Notes: generated by a model from the sequence alone, not told the origin. Numbered from the stretch's first letter, positions 26,694 to 36,667 are shown. The stretch: DNA of 64,000 nucleotides from Vibrio parahaemolyticus (GCF_900460535.1 NZ_UHIL01000002.1:1302001-1366000); one strand, 5' to 3'. Program-made: numbers and translations.

Positions 26694-29600
26694 CTAATTT
26701 AAGCCGAGCATATTCGGCTCACCACGATAGATAATGCGATCGTTTCCACGGTGAATACCAAACGTGACTATTGTTGGCGGGTTTTCTTCTTCGGGAGTCG
26801 AAGTTTCCCAGTCGTATTTGAGCCAAGGAAGTTGGTTGCCTGAGTGATCTAGATTTAGGCTGAACTGAATTTGTTCTCTTGCCGCGTCAATTTGGCTTGC
26901 AATGATGTCGTTGGTTCTGCCAACACTCATCTTAGCAACACCAGATAACTGGGCGTTATTTACCGGCGCGTTCGACCAAATAGGCGTGCTGGTGTAGTAC
27001 GCTCCATTTGCGGTTGTCGAGTTGTCATCGAAGTTTGTAACAAATCTACCGTCTTGCCACACCTCTACGTCCAATGGCACTTTGATCTTCATGCCCTGAT
27101 TTCCGCCAACATCCTTAAAGTTCAAACGACCAAAACGAATGTCTGGCTGCTTCGTCAGAATTTCACCGCCATCGAAGAAGTTCACCTCATCAACCACGTG
27201 AGTAGTCACTAAGCCAATTTTACTGCTCTTGCTGTTTGCACCGCGGTTGAACGGGCCATCAGGGTATTGACCTTTAGTTATATCTTTCTCCCAACACGGG
27301 CTGTTGTGACACGTTGCATTTGTAGATGCTTTTTCAATCACAAACTGACCGATACTGGCATCGCCGATGCGCTTCCATTCTGCCTTTTGTGGTGCTGGTG
27401 GCACAAAACGATCTTGGTATCCGCCAAGCTCTCCTAAGTAAAAATGCTGTTGTAAACTTGGCGCAAAATGGGCGTAGTTTTTTACGTCCTCTTTGTTTGC
27501 GTTTAGCGCAACCACATCGTAGGTAACTTTCTCAAACGGTTGATTCATGTATACAAAGCCTTGGTTTTTAGGGTAAGTCCAATCTTGACTTTGCACTTTG
27601 TAGTACTTCGGATAGAAACGTCCGATATGGCGATAACCTTCGTTAACCTTCATGCCAAAATACGTACTGTCGAGGTTTGCTTTCACTTTCAAGCTGCCGA
27701 CTTCTGCCCAATACAATCCGTTAAAAACGAAGCGATGGTTCTTGGCTGATTGGTGTCCTTGAGTTAACGCATAATTACTTTTCAACAGCGTCGAGGTTTG
27801 GTTTGCCGTGTCTAATGGCGAGTGTTGCTCGCTCGACAAAACAACCGATGTTGCTGGTGCGCCATCATGCATAAAGTTGGTCGTGACCAAAGCATCACAA
27901 TAAGCTGATGAGTCGATAGGATCGCTGATAGAACCCCCTTTTTGCCAGATGACGGGTTTCACCGTTAACGAGAAATATTCGCCAGCGGCAATGAACTTAT
28001 CACCTTGTTCGGATGTGCCTGAAGGCAAGGTGTTTTGGTTCTCACAGATCGCCAAGGTCCATGGTCGCGAGTACACATTAAACTTGCCTGTTACTTCAAC
28101 TGTGCCGTCGTCCGGACACTCTGAAAATCCTTTACATTCGAATTGGTCGGATAACGTCACCTCGAACAGTCCGGATTCGTTAGTAATTAAGCCATGTTCC
28201 GATAATCCGTCTTTGAACTCAGCAGAATAACTAAAATCACCTTCGCTTCCACCGAGAGGTTTAATCAAAGGGTGAACTACTTTGGGTTTACCATTGTAAT
28301 TGCTGGCAACGACGGGTTCTCCTGTGGAGGCACAAGCGAGCAGACGTGTATGAACATTTTCTGGTTTACCAGCGATGACGCGAATTTCATTCAGTGTCCG
28401 TCTTTCATTTGAATACGCTTCGAACATAAACGGCGTAAACATGAAGTTGACTGTTTGCTCCTTAGCGGAGTCTCCGACCATCGTGAAAGTCAGATAGTAA
28501 TTGGCGTCTAATGCGATCTTATCGATGTCGTTTGGAACCACACGAACAACGAGCTCACCATTATCGTTAGATTGAAACTGGTTTTCAGTTGAGGTCGGTT
28601 TCCCTTTCACTACCTCTAGCGTGAACAAGTCGGGATCAGACAATATTGCCATCACGGGTGCGCTGACTACTTCATCGTTGTTGGTTGTGATCGCTGTGAA
28701 TTGCGGGAGATCGTCACCGCACATCAACGCCATGTCATCAGATGGTGTCACCGTCAGGCCCAAGTCATCGTTACTTGGAGGCAACATGCTACACTCAGGC
28801 GGCGGAGTTGCGGTGCTCGGACAAATGGAGCTCGAGTAATCACAACGTGATTGGCCAACACCGCAGAACTGAGAATACTTGCCAGTTACACTATGAGGGT
28901 GCGAACTTCCCGGCGTTTGTTGGATTTCGCCGCAAACCTGACTTCCAACACCTTGATTAAAGTTTAATGTCTGGAAGTACTTAATCGCAGTATCTTTCGC
29001 GTAGAACGAACCGTTCAGTGCGGCAGATGCACCTTTGGACTCCGTCGTGCCGTAAACCGCCATATCATCAATAAGCAGAGAACTGTGCGCCACAATATCA
29101 CCGACGACGAAATGTTGTTGGAAAGGGTTATTCGTCTTGAGATGCAATTGATGGCCTTTTGATTCAATGGTGCCACAAACGTTAGCATTGAATATATCGG
29201 TCGTACTGTGAGTCAAAATTTTACCAATAATGGTGTTGTACTCACCGTCAATATGAAGCGTCGACCCCGTTAGCTCTATATCCCCATCGATGAGAACATT
29301 ATGCAGTTTTGTTGGGTAGGCCGACAGAAGGTCACCATAAATAACAGTGTGTTTGTTTTGGTAATCTTCAATGCTCGAAGCTTGCGCATTGTTAACCTTC
29401 AACTCGACTGAAAGCGAGCGAAGTGAGATGCGTTTATTAGGCTCACCAATTCGGTTATTGCCCTCTAAAACAATGCCTTGATGAGCTTCTAGTATGACTT
29501 CATTCTCAGGTGAAGAGGAGATGATGGAATCACCAGCGGGTAATACGATCTTGCCATGGCAAAAAAAGGTAGTGTCTGTTCTTTGAATATCAAAAGAACT

Positions 29601-29714
29601 ATGAGTTGAGCATATTTGGTTTAGCTCAGATGGTTTCGCAACGTCATAAACCGTTGCTTGTGCTGTTAACGGCATCAACATGGCCGTAGCAATAACGCAG
29701 TAAAGACGCATCAT
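26694..29714 (-). CDS. MshQ-like secreted protein with C-terminal DUF6701-type domain
   Basis: A secreted protein of 1006 aa with a signal peptide ending MPLTAQATVYD. Residues 20-270 are a repetitive strand-rich region (GDIELTGSTLHIDGEYNTII, GTIESKGHQLHLK) like a bactofilin or beta-helix stack. Several Cys pairs follow, then Ig-like segments. The C-terminus matches the MshQ/DUF6701 pattern: FGRLNFKDVGGNQGMKIKVP then LDVEVWQDGRFVTNFDDNST, and at the very end WLKYDWE, VTFGIHRGNDRIIYRGEPN. MshQ is a putative minor component of the MSHA type IV pilus, yet no msh gene is nearby. Orphan location and about 1000-aa size make a surface adhesin role plausible but unproven. Confidence 0.7.
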   Translation of the reverse strand: MMRLYCVIATAMLMPLTAQATVYDVAKPSELNQICSTHSSFDIQRTDTTFFCHGKIVLPAGDSIISSSPENEVILEAHQGIVLEGNNRIGEPNKRISLRSLSVELKVNNAQASSIEDYQNKHTVIYGDLLSAYPTKLHNVLIDGDIELTGSTLHIDGEYNTIIGKILTHSTTDIFNANVCGTIESKGHQLHLKTNNPFQQHFVVGDIVAHSSLLIDDMAVYGTTESKGASAALNGSFYAKDTAIKYFQTLNFNQGVGSQVCGEIQQTPGSSHPHSVTGKYSQFCGVGQSRCDYSSSICPSTATPPPECSMLPPSNDDLGLTVTPSDDMALMCGDDLPQFTAITTNNDEVVSAPVMAILSDPDLFTLEVVKGKPTSTENQFQSNDNGELVVRVVPNDIDKIALDANYYLTFTMVGDSAKEQTVNFMFTPFMFEAYSNERRTLNEIRVIAGKPENVHTRLLACASTGEPVVASNYNGKPKVVHPLIKPLGGSEGDFSYSAEFKDGLSEHGLITNESGLFEVTLSDQFECKGFSECPDDGTVEVTGKFNVYSRPWTLAICENQNTLPSGTSEQGDKFIAAGEYFSLTVKPVIWQKGGSISDPIDSSAYCDALVTTNFMHDGAPATSVVLSSEQHSPLDTANQTSTLLKSNYALTQGHQSAKNHRFVFNGLYWAEVGSLKVKANLDSTYFGMKVNEGYRHIGRFYPKYYKVQSQDWTYPKNQGFVYMNQPFEKVTYDVVALNANKEDVKNYAHFAPSLQQHFYLGELGGYQDRFVPPAPQKAEWKRIGDASIGQFVIEKASTNATCHNSPCWEKDITKGQYPDGPFNRGANSKSSKIGLVTTHVVDEVNFFDGGEILTKQPDIRFGRLNFKDVGGNQGMKIKVPLDVEVWQDGRFVTNFDDNSTTANGAYYTSTPIWSNAPVNNAQLSGVAKMSVGRTNDIIASQIDAAREQIQFSLNLDHSGNQLPWLKYDWETSTPEEENPPTIVTFGIHRGNDRIIYRGEPNMLGLN

Positions 29715-30014
29715 TAAGTATCCTAAATCTCGTGGAACTGAATGACATCAAGCGAGAGAAAATAAGTGTCTCAGAGAAATAGCGGCTAAATATTATTAGA
29801 AGAACCGCTTACTTATTGAACTATGGGGATTTTTATTTCGTATGTCATACCATAGTGATGTAAGGATATTAGAACTTAGATGGGTTGTTTGTTCAATAGA
29901 TAAATGTGACATTAGTCGCATTGATGGTGTAAGTATTTGTTAGTAAATGATAATAAAAGGTGAGGCTCTACCAGAATAAGGCCAAGTGACGGCCTTATTC
30001 TGTACAATGATTCG
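29715..30014. other. Intergenic region upstream of the MshQ-like gene
   Basis: About 300 AT-rich bases between two minus-strand genes. It should hold the MshQ-like gene promoter and, at 29973-30001, an 11-bp perfect stem (AGAATAAGGCC / GGCCTTATTCT, 7-base loop) 13 bases past the arginase-like gene stop that probably terminates it. The stem lacks a good T-run. No open frame of interest is seen. Confidence 0.5.
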
Positions 30015-30854
30015 CTACGCTGCGTGGTCGAGTAGGGGAGCCATCTGATACAACTCCTCAAGAATGGCTTTGGTTTGTCGTGAATACACCAATCGGTCAC
30101 GGTCGCCTACAAGTTGAATCGCTTTTACCTTACCAGATACCAAACACAGCCTTAATGTTCTCAGTACCATTTGAATATCCAGCGATGGCGTACCTTCAAG
30201 ATTGTTTTTCGTTGATAGCGAACCCAAATCTATCGTCACAATGATTTGGTCACAGTGATCCAAATAATTGCTGATTTGCTGCTTTACGTGGTTGCGATGT
30301 CTGAACGTAAACTCACGATCCGTTACCCAATCACAGCCTTGATCTTCGGCGTATTCCAAGGTTTCTTGTTTCGTGTCTTGCTCGCTTACGCCAGCAAAAA
30401 ATAGCCGCACATTTTGATAGCGAGAAAGGGCAAAGTGAAACGCTGAACCCATGCGAGGTTCAAGCGTCGGCTTTAGGCTCATCTTATGGCCGATATTCAC
30501 AATGCCCACTTCATCGCGGTACGACACAACGACAGGAAGCATCGATAAAATGGCTTCCGTGCAGTTAGAAACCAACACAGGGATAGAGTGGCGAGAAAGC
30601 GATAGGCTCAATGCTTCCTGAAATTCACCACTCTCTAATTTTGAGTGAGAAAAATGACCGAAGTTCGCTGCAGTCGCGTGATCATGTTGTTGATACAACC
30701 ATTCGCTCGCGTTTTCCAAACTTTGGTCTGCTAATTCAAACGCACCTTTAGACATAGGGGCTAAGTGTTCGCAAACCGTCATAAAAGAAAAAGGATAATG
30801 ATGCGGCTGCTTTGGTGTGTGATGAAACTTATAGCGTTTGAAAAAGCTTAACAT
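30015..30854 (-). CDS. Arginase/ureohydrolase-fold protein with degenerate metal site
   Basis: A 279-aa protein laid out like the ureohydrolase (arginase, agmatinase, formimidoylglutamase) fold. Comparable stretches are PVLVSNCTEAIL (where active enzymes have GGDHS), VGIVNIGHKMSLKP (usual DAHxD) and IIVTIDLGSLSTKNNLEGTP (usual SxDxDxxDPxxxPGTGTP). All the manganese ligands in the first two motifs and most in the third are replaced, so hydrolase activity is very unlikely. It sits 6 bases behind an IclR regulator gene, with its ribosome binding site AAAGG overlapping that gene's stop region, so the two are translationally linked. A sensor or scaffold role with the regulator is an inference. Confidence 0.68.
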   Translation of the reverse strand: MLSFFKRYKFHHTPKQPHHYPFSFMTVCEHLAPMSKGAFELADQSLENASEWLYQQHDHATAANFGHFSHSKLESGEFQEALSLSLSRHSIPVLVSNCTEAILSMLPVVVSYRDEVGIVNIGHKMSLKPTLEPRMGSAFHFALSRYQNVRLFFAGVSEQDTKQETLEYAEDQGCDWVTDREFTFRHRNHVKQQISNYLDHCDQIIVTIDLGSLSTKNNLEGTPSLDIQMVLRTLRLCLVSGKVKAIQLVGDRDRLVYSRQTKAILEELYQMAPLLDHAA

Positions 30855-30860
30855 GTTGAA

Positions 30861-31595
30861 TTACCTTTCTGGTGGTAGTGCCCTTGCCGCCTGCAACACA
30901 TGCAAAATAATGCGCTGCTTATCCTTTTCTACTCGGTGTGCCGGAGCCATAACCGAAACTGCGCCAACCAGCTTACTTCCTTTCATGACTGGCGCACTGA
31001 TACCAGAAACACCAGGGTCAATCTCGGAGGTACTTACGGCATAGCCGTTCTTTCGGATTGTGGCGAGCTCTTCTTCCCATTCGTCTAAGCGATGATCTTG
31101 GCTAAAGTAACGTAAGATCTTTTCGCAACGACTTTGAGGCATAAAAGCCAGCATCACTTTAGATGAGGCGCCACGAAGCAGGGGTTGACTTTGACCCTGG
31201 ACGAAGCTGCATCGTAGCGCCTGCATACTTTCTTTTTGTCTGACACAAAGCGCTCGATAACCCGATGGCACCATGTACGCCGCCATTTCCCCCGTTTGCT
31301 GTACCAAGCGCGCCAAGATGGTTTCAACCATATCAAGGCCGTGCTGAGCGGTTTCATAGCTGTGCATCAACAGTAAGGCTGCTGGCCCAACAACAAACGT
31401 CTTGTCGTGCACACTTTCTTCAATCAAGTTCCATTCTTTCAGCAGTTTTAGATGTCGATACAAACTGCTTAATGGAACGTTCAATTGTTCGCTGAGTGTT
31501 TTCGCAGAGACTGGGAATTGGCTTACCGCAACTTGCATTAATAATTGCAGTGCCTTTTCGTTTACCTGATTAGCGTTGGCTTTGTTTAATGTCAT
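30861..31595 (-). CDS. IclR-family transcriptional regulator
   Basis: A 244-aa regulator. The N-terminal winged HTH covers residues 10-65 (ALQLLMQVAVSQFPVSAKTL then SEQLNVPLSSLYRHLKLLKE). The C-terminal IclR effector domain shows AAYMVPSGYRALCVRQ, LRGASSKVMLAF and the signature DPGVSGISAPVMKGSKLVGA then VSVMAP. IclR proteins sense small carboxylates. It is first gene of a two-gene unit with the degenerate arginase-like protein, which may be its accessory. The region upstream (31596-31929) is AT-rich and shared with the divergent EAL gene. Confidence 0.9.
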   Translation of the reverse strand: MTLNKANANQVNEKALQLLMQVAVSQFPVSAKTLSEQLNVPLSSLYRHLKLLKEWNLIEESVHDKTFVVGPAALLLMHSYETAQHGLDMVETILARLVQQTGEMAAYMVPSGYRALCVRQKESMQALRCSFVQGQSQPLLRGASSKVMLAFMPQSRCEKILRYFSQDHRLDEWEEELATIRKNGYAVSTSEIDPGVSGISAPVMKGSKLVGAVSVMAPAHRVEKDKQRIILHVLQAARALPPER

Positions 31596-31873
31596 GAGAG
31601 AGTTGTAACGTGTTAAAAGATATAGGACAAATATAATTCTTAATCACTGAGAAAAGAAAAATAATTTTTATGAGTAATTCTCACTTAGTGAGAAAATGGT
31701 AGTGAGCGGTTAAATATTAAAGAAAACTTGAAAAGAGGATGTCTCACCTTTGAGTCTCGTGCCACTAAACTGGAACTTAAACAATTAAGATTTTGTTTTA
31801 TTTGCGAGAGTAGGAGGTGTCTCGCATACTCAATAAATCTAATGAATAATATTGTAAACGTGAGTTGCTGGTG

Positions 31874-31929
31874 GGTATCGTTTTCTCGATACCATCTGAG
31901 TCAATCGGTTTATAAAAGGTCGCTTTTAT
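31874..31929 (+). promoter_or_regulatory. Leader hairpins directly in front of the EAL gene
   Basis: GGTATCG / CGATACC (31874-31893, 6-base loop) is followed by ATAAAAG / CTTTTAT (31912-31929, loop GTCG). The second stem ends immediately before the ATG at 31930 and contains the Shine-Dalgarno-like AAAAGG. If formed, it would hide the ribosome binding site. The rest of the 334-base gap from 31596 shows no gene. Confidence 0.45.
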
Positions 31930-33396
31930 ATGCTGAATAAAATGCTTCTTAAGAAAGCTGCTATCTTTTTTCTGCCACTTCCTTTGGTATTTGCGGAGGT
32001 TTTGTATTTGGCACACGAGAGTGTGCAAAGTAACCTCGATCACTTGCTCGAAAAGAACATACAAATCGCGGATGAAATTCTCTTTCAAATTGAGACTGAA
32101 AACCGAACTGCGCTTATTCATCCAGAACGGTGTGAGCAGTTGCAGCAAAACCTGATGTTTGAGCGAGACATCGATGAAATGCTCATTGTCAAAGGCGATG
32201 AGATCATTTGCTCATCGAAGCTTGGACACTTATCCAAACCGCTTTCTGAATACTTAACCTTCAGGCCCAATCATGCCTTAACCTTCGGCCAGATAAACGG
32301 CTTAGATGAGCCATTGCTGCTAGTGGTGACACAAGGGCAGCAGGCATATAAAGCCATCACCATCATTGATAGAGACTATTTTGGCGCGACAATTGGATTT
32401 AACAACGATTTACGCCTCAAGCGGTCAGCTTTGTTTATTCATGACGACGTGGTGCCCGCTGGCGCATCCAGAAAAGGTACAAACCCGATTGCTTTTAATG
32501 AATCTAAGGTGTTTGAATACCAAGCGCTCGCTGAAGCTAGCGATTTATTTGTCGAGCAAAAATTGATTTCTTACATCATCTATTCAGTGCCTATTATCGC
32601 GATGATTTATCTTTGCTTATACGCGTTAAACAAGTTTGTCGATCCACAAAGAAACCTTTTAGCAGAACTAAAAAAAGCACTGAAAAAAAACGAGTTAACC
32701 TTGTATTACCAGCCTCAAGTTGATGTTGAAAGCGGATGCGTGTTTGGTTACGAAGCGCTGATACGCTGGGAGCATCAACAAAAAGGTTTTATTGCTCCAG
32801 ATGAATTTGTTCCTGCGGCAGAACAGAACGGGTTAGTATCGTTGCTGACTGATTACGTTTTAGAAAAAGCGGCGGACGATTTCTCCAAACTGACGTTTAC
32901 TCATCCGGTGCATCTTGGTGTCAATGTGCCTCCTGGTTACCTTGTCGGTTCTCATGTAATAAGAAAACTGCAACTCATTCACAGAAAGCTAAGTGAGAAT
33001 AATGTGTCGCTCGGCATCGAAATTACGGAGCGTCAGTTGATCAATGGGGAAGCAAGGAAGCATATTGCAGCGTTGCGCGTGCACGGAATTGATGTACTGA
33101 TCGACGACTTTGAAACTGGGCAAACGTCGTTAGCTTTTTTGCAGCACATGAAAATTGATTATTTGAAGATCGACAAGTGTTTTGTTGAAACCATAGGCAT
33201 TCAAAGTGTGAGTGCATCCGTATTGAATGCCATCGTTCATTTTGCGGACGAGCTGCAAGTGAAGTTGATTGCCGAAGGCGTCGAAACGCCGGCGCAAGCA
33301 GAGCATTTGAAAAATATGGGAGTGCAATACCATCAAGGCTACCTGTATTCCAAACCTTTACCATATTCCCTGCTTGCGCAGCAGCCGATTTCCTAG
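31930..33396 (+). CDS. CSS-motif EAL-domain c-di-GMP phosphodiesterase
   Basis: An inner-membrane protein of 488 aa. A short cytoplasmic start and TM1 (AAIFFLPLPLVFAEVLYLA) lead to a periplasmic domain of about 190 aa with the redox-active CSS motif (EIICSSKLG, near residue 97). TM2 is LISYIIYSVPIIAMIYLCLY (about 215-236), and the EAL domain fills residues 245-488. CSS-EAL enzymes hydrolyse c-di-GMP and are tuned by periplasmic thiol oxidation. Catalytic motifs: YEALIRW (intact), NVPP, EITERQ, DDFETG (G of DDFGTG replaced by E), KIDK and AEGVET. The loop-6 change needs testing but key acids remain. It converges on modF, with 13 bases between. Confidence 0.88.
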   Translation: MLNKMLLKKAAIFFLPLPLVFAEVLYLAHESVQSNLDHLLEKNIQIADEILFQIETENRTALIHPERCEQLQQNLMFERDIDEMLIVKGDEIICSSKLGHLSKPLSEYLTFRPNHALTFGQINGLDEPLLLVVTQGQQAYKAITIIDRDYFGATIGFNNDLRLKRSALFIHDDVVPAGASRKGTNPIAFNESKVFEYQALAEASDLFVEQKLISYIIYSVPIIAMIYLCLYALNKFVDPQRNLLAELKKALKKNELTLYYQPQVDVESGCVFGYEALIRWEHQQKGFIAPDEFVPAAEQNGLVSLLTDYVLEKAADDFSKLTFTHPVHLGVNVPPGYLVGSHVIRKLQLIHRKLSENNVSLGIEITERQLINGEARKHIAALRVHGIDVLIDDFETGQTSLAFLQHMKIDYLKIDKCFVETIGIQSVSASVLNAIVHFADELQVKLIAEGVETPAQAEHLKNMGVQYHQGYLYSKPLPYSLLAQQPIS

Positions 33397-33409
33397 CTCT
33401 TGTTACGCA

Positions 33410-34864
33410 TTACCAGTGATGAATTTGAGCGCGATAACACTGCGCTTCGTCATCGAAGACAAACTCAAGATCGTTTTTGATGCTCGCAAGGCTGTCTTCT
33501 TGGTAATGGGAGACGTAAAGCAATTGGCTGAGATTTTCACGTGCAATCAGTTCCAACGTGTTTTTTACCAAGCGTCGTCCTAAAAAGTCGAGACCTTGAT
33601 AAGGCTCATCCAAAATGAGTAGCGTTGGCTGCTTCACTATAGCGCGCGCGATCAACAGCAAACGTTGCTGACCGTATTCCAACTGTTTGAAAGACGTCTT
33701 TTCGTAGTGACGCATGTGTAAGATATCAAGCCACTCTTTAGCTACGTCAATCTCTTTACGCGAAGGCTGATTATACAAGCCAATCGAGTCGTAGAACCCA
33801 GACAGAATGACCTCTAACGCGCTGCAATTCACTCGGTATTGAAGATGCAGTGCAGAGGAGACCATGCCAATATGCTGTTTTATCTCCCAGATGCTTTCGC
33901 CAGAGCCTCGTTTCTTGCCGAAGATGTGGATGTCGTTACTGTAGCATTGTGGATGATCGCCAAATATCAGCCCCAATAACGTACTTTTACCACAGCCGTT
34001 TGGCCCTTTAACTTGCCAGTGTTGTCCTTTATCTATGCGCCAATTCAGGTCAGTGAAAATACGTTTTTCAGTGTATTCAACTTGGCCATTTTTTAGTTCG
34101 AAAATAGGATCATCGAAGTGCGTAGAGTGTTGGTGACGTCGTATCAACCCCATCATCTCTTCGCTTTGTTTTTGGGATTGTGACTTGATTTGTTCGATTA
34201 TCGGGTGGTTGTCCCAACTCTCTTTATTCATTGTGCTGTCAAGACTGCCGGCATTAAATAGCGCCACATGATCTATCCATTCTGGCATGTCGGACTCGCG
34301 AGAAAACGTAATCAACATCTGGACGGATTGCGAAAGCGAGTGCAAATAGGTTGCGAGTGAAGCGCGGTGGGCAACATCTAGACCGACAAAAGGATTATCC
34401 AGAAGCACAAGGTCAGGTTGGGTTGCCAACGCTCTAGCGAGCATGACTCGTCTGGTCTCGCCAGTCGATAAAACACGAAAACCGCTCTGTTTTAAATGGT
34501 GAAGGTCGAGCTCTTCAAGCAGTCTTTCCGCTGTTGCTGCATCTTGGCAGCACTCAAAAATCAAAGCATAAACGGTACTGCCTTGGTCGATACGATCGAG
34601 AAAATCGGTGTCGTCCTTTTCTAGCTCACGTTCAAGTAGTCGTTGTTGCTCTGAAAGCGATACTTGCGCGACTTTCAATTCACCAAGATCCAACGTCCCT
34701 TGTGTGGGTTGCAGTTCGCCACAAAGCAGATCGCCTAGCAGGGAGCCGATGTCTCCTTCTGCACTGAAGATGCCCCAAGAGTCATTGTTATCGATTGTCC
34801 ATTCATCAATGGAAAGTGTGGTGGTATGTCCTTGTACAGCAAGCTGACTAAAGCGAATAGCCAT
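33410..34864 (-). CDS. modF: ModF-like tandem ABC ATPase (no membrane domain)
   Basis: A soluble protein of 484 aa with two ABC nucleotide-binding domains, the ModF/PhrA arrangement associated with molybdenum genes in E. coli. The first domain has an intact signature (LSTGETRRVMLARAL) and Walker B (LVLLDNPFVGLD), but its Walker A is broken: GIFSAEGDIGSLL in place of GxxGxGKST. The second domain has Walker A GPNGCGKST, signature LEYGQQRLLLIARAI and Walker B LLILDEPYQGLD. So at least one ATP site is degenerate. No mod transport genes are next to it. Role in the cell unknown. Confidence 0.82.
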   Translation of the reverse strand: MAIRFSQLAVQGHTTTLSIDEWTIDNNDSWGIFSAEGDIGSLLGDLLCGELQPTQGTLDLGELKVAQVSLSEQQRLLERELEKDDTDFLDRIDQGSTVYALIFECCQDAATAERLLEELDLHHLKQSGFRVLSTGETRRVMLARALATQPDLVLLDNPFVGLDVAHRASLATYLHSLSQSVQMLITFSRESDMPEWIDHVALFNAGSLDSTMNKESWDNHPIIEQIKSQSQKQSEEMMGLIRRHQHSTHFDDPIFELKNGQVEYTEKRIFTDLNWRIDKGQHWQVKGPNGCGKSTLLGLIFGDHPQCYSNDIHIFGKKRGSGESIWEIKQHIGMVSSALHLQYRVNCSALEVILSGFYDSIGLYNQPSRKEIDVAKEWLDILHMRHYEKTSFKQLEYGQQRLLLIARAIVKQPTLLILDEPYQGLDFLGRRLVKNTLELIARENLSQLLYVSHYQEDSLASIKNDLEFVFDDEAQCYRAQIHHW

Positions 34865-35116
34865 TGTGTTTGTCTTCCTTGTTATTGTTGTATTGGACTA
34901 GTTATAACAACTAACCAAGGGCCTAAGGAAGGGGATATCAGTATTAATTTTAACCAAAGCAGAGATTGTTACGACCAGAAATGAAAGACTTATGTAACGA
35001 ATCTGCTGTTCAATAAGTCGCGGTAATATTTCTATATAGTCATCATTATGCGTATGGATATTATGCTGCTACACTCATATGTGGCACTTATTTATTAAAT
35101 GTAAGGATGCATGTAT

Positions 35117-36667
35117 ATGAGTGAAAAGGAATACGATTATCCTGCGAGCTACAGTCTCGTTTCCATAACCGACCCATCAAGTTACATCAAATATGCCAGT
35201 GCGCATTTTAATGAAGTTGCTGGCTTTGAAGAAGGAGAGTTGATAGGAAAACCACATAACGTTGTTCGCCATCCAGATATGCCTAAACAGGCATTTAAAG
35301 ACCTCTGGTCTCATCTCAAAGCTGGGAAACATTGGATGGGAATGGTGAAAAACAGACGAAAAAATGGAGGATATTACTGGGTGGATGCGTTTGCATCGCC
35401 AATCAAATACAACGGTGAAATTGTTGAATACCAATCTGTCCGTTTTAAACCAGAACGTATTTATGTCAAACGCGCAGAGAAAGCTTACGCGAAACTGCGA
35501 AATGATAAAAAACCGCTTCAACTTTACCTACCTCGAACACGTCTTTGGATGAGAGCTGCCTTTTTCCTTTTTATTTCGAACTTTTTGGGCTTGTTACTTC
35601 TAGAGATGAATCAATCACCAATGGTGGCTTTCAGCGCAGCAGCGTTACTTTCGGCATTATCCATCTACATGTTGACCAGACCAATTGAGAAGCTGGCTAA
35701 ACAAGCAAGACAGGATTTCAATAACCCGTTGATGGAGTACATATACTGCGGGAAAGTGAATGATCTTGCAGAAATCGAACTGGCTATGAAAATGAGGAAG
35801 CAGTTCGCGAACGCCTTGTTAGGCAGAGTAGGAGTTTCAGTAAAAGATTCCTGTGAAGAGACGAAAACGAATGCCGATAGCGCGGCGGATAACAGTGAGC
35901 GCGTTACTGAAAACCTAAGCGCGCAAAAAATCGAAATTGATTCTGTTGCAACCGCAGTGAATGAGATGCAAGCCTCGTCTTCCGAGATATCTCATAATGC
36001 TCAAGCAACCGCAGATGCGACGCTGAAAGCGCAAAACACCATGACTGATAGCCGCAATGTTATCGATAACGTTAACCATTCCGTTCTCGACCTTGTTGGC
36101 GAGTTGGGTGAGATTTCGAAAGTGGTGATGCGTTTGAATCAACAAACGGATCAAATAGGGACGGTTATTGAGGTGATTAATGGCATTGCCGAACAAACCA
36201 ATCTTCTGGCATTGAATGCTGCGATAGAAGCGGCAAGGGCAGGCGAGCAAGGTCGTGGTTTTGCGGTAGTCGCGGATGAAGTGAGAACGCTTGCCAAACG
36301 AACTCAAGAGTCCACAACAGAGATCAAATCTGCGATTGAGAGCATTCAACATGGCAGTAAGTCTGCGGTTTCTGCGTTGGAGAAAGGCAACGAGATGTCT
36401 ACAGGGACGGTGACTTTGCTTGGAACGGCGCTTGAGAGCATTCAGCAACTAGAGTCGTTGATCCAAGATGTTGTAGAAAGAAATCAACAGATAGCTGTCG
36501 CCATCGAAGAGCAGGTCTACGTCACGGATGAAATCAATGAGAACATCCAATCGCTCAATTTGAAATACAGCGAGTCGTATGATCTGATGACAGAAACCAA
36601 CCAGATGAACAGCAGAGTGCAAAACTGTACGAATGAACTCTCTGACATGATAAAAAAATTCGCATAA
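35117..36667 (+). CDS. aer: Aer-type aerotaxis receptor (PAS-MCP)
   Basis: A redox-sensing chemoreceptor of 516 aa. The N-terminal PAS domain (residues 1-120) carries the Aer FAD-site pattern: [46 protein letters not shown] hydrophobic hairpin at about 148-190 anchors it in the inner membrane without a periplasmic domain. A HAMP-like stretch and the MCP signalling domain follow, with the tip [20 protein letters not shown] then [20 protein letters not shown]. The ATG at 35117 is 9 bases from AAGGA, and the ATG at 35111 only 3, so the later is preferred. A 57-aa gene follows on the same strand. Confidence 0.93.
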   Translation: MSEKEYDYPASYSLVSITDPSSYIKYASAHFNEVAGFEEGELIGKPHNVVRHPDMPKQAFKDLWSHLKAGKHWMGMVKNRRKNGGYYWVDAFASPIKYNGEIVEYQSVRFKPERIYVKRAEKAYAKLRNDKKPLQLYLPRTRLWMRAAFFLFISNFLGLLLLEMNQSPMVAFSAAALLSALSIYMLTRPIEKLAKQARQDFNNPLMEYIYCGKVNDLAEIELAMKMRKQFANALLGRVGVSVKDSCEETKTNADSAADNSERVTENLSAQKIEIDSVATAVNEMQASSSEISHNAQATADATLKAQNTMTDSRNVIDNVNHSVLDLVGELGEISKVVMRLNQQTDQIGTVIEVINGIAEQTNLLALNAAIEAARAGEQGRGFAVVADEVRTLAKRTQESTTEIKSAIESIQHGSKSAVSALEKGNEMSTGTVTLLGTALESIQQLESLIQDVVERNQQIAVAIEEQVYVTDEINENIQSLNLKYSESYDLMTETNQMNSRVQNCTNELSDMIKKFA

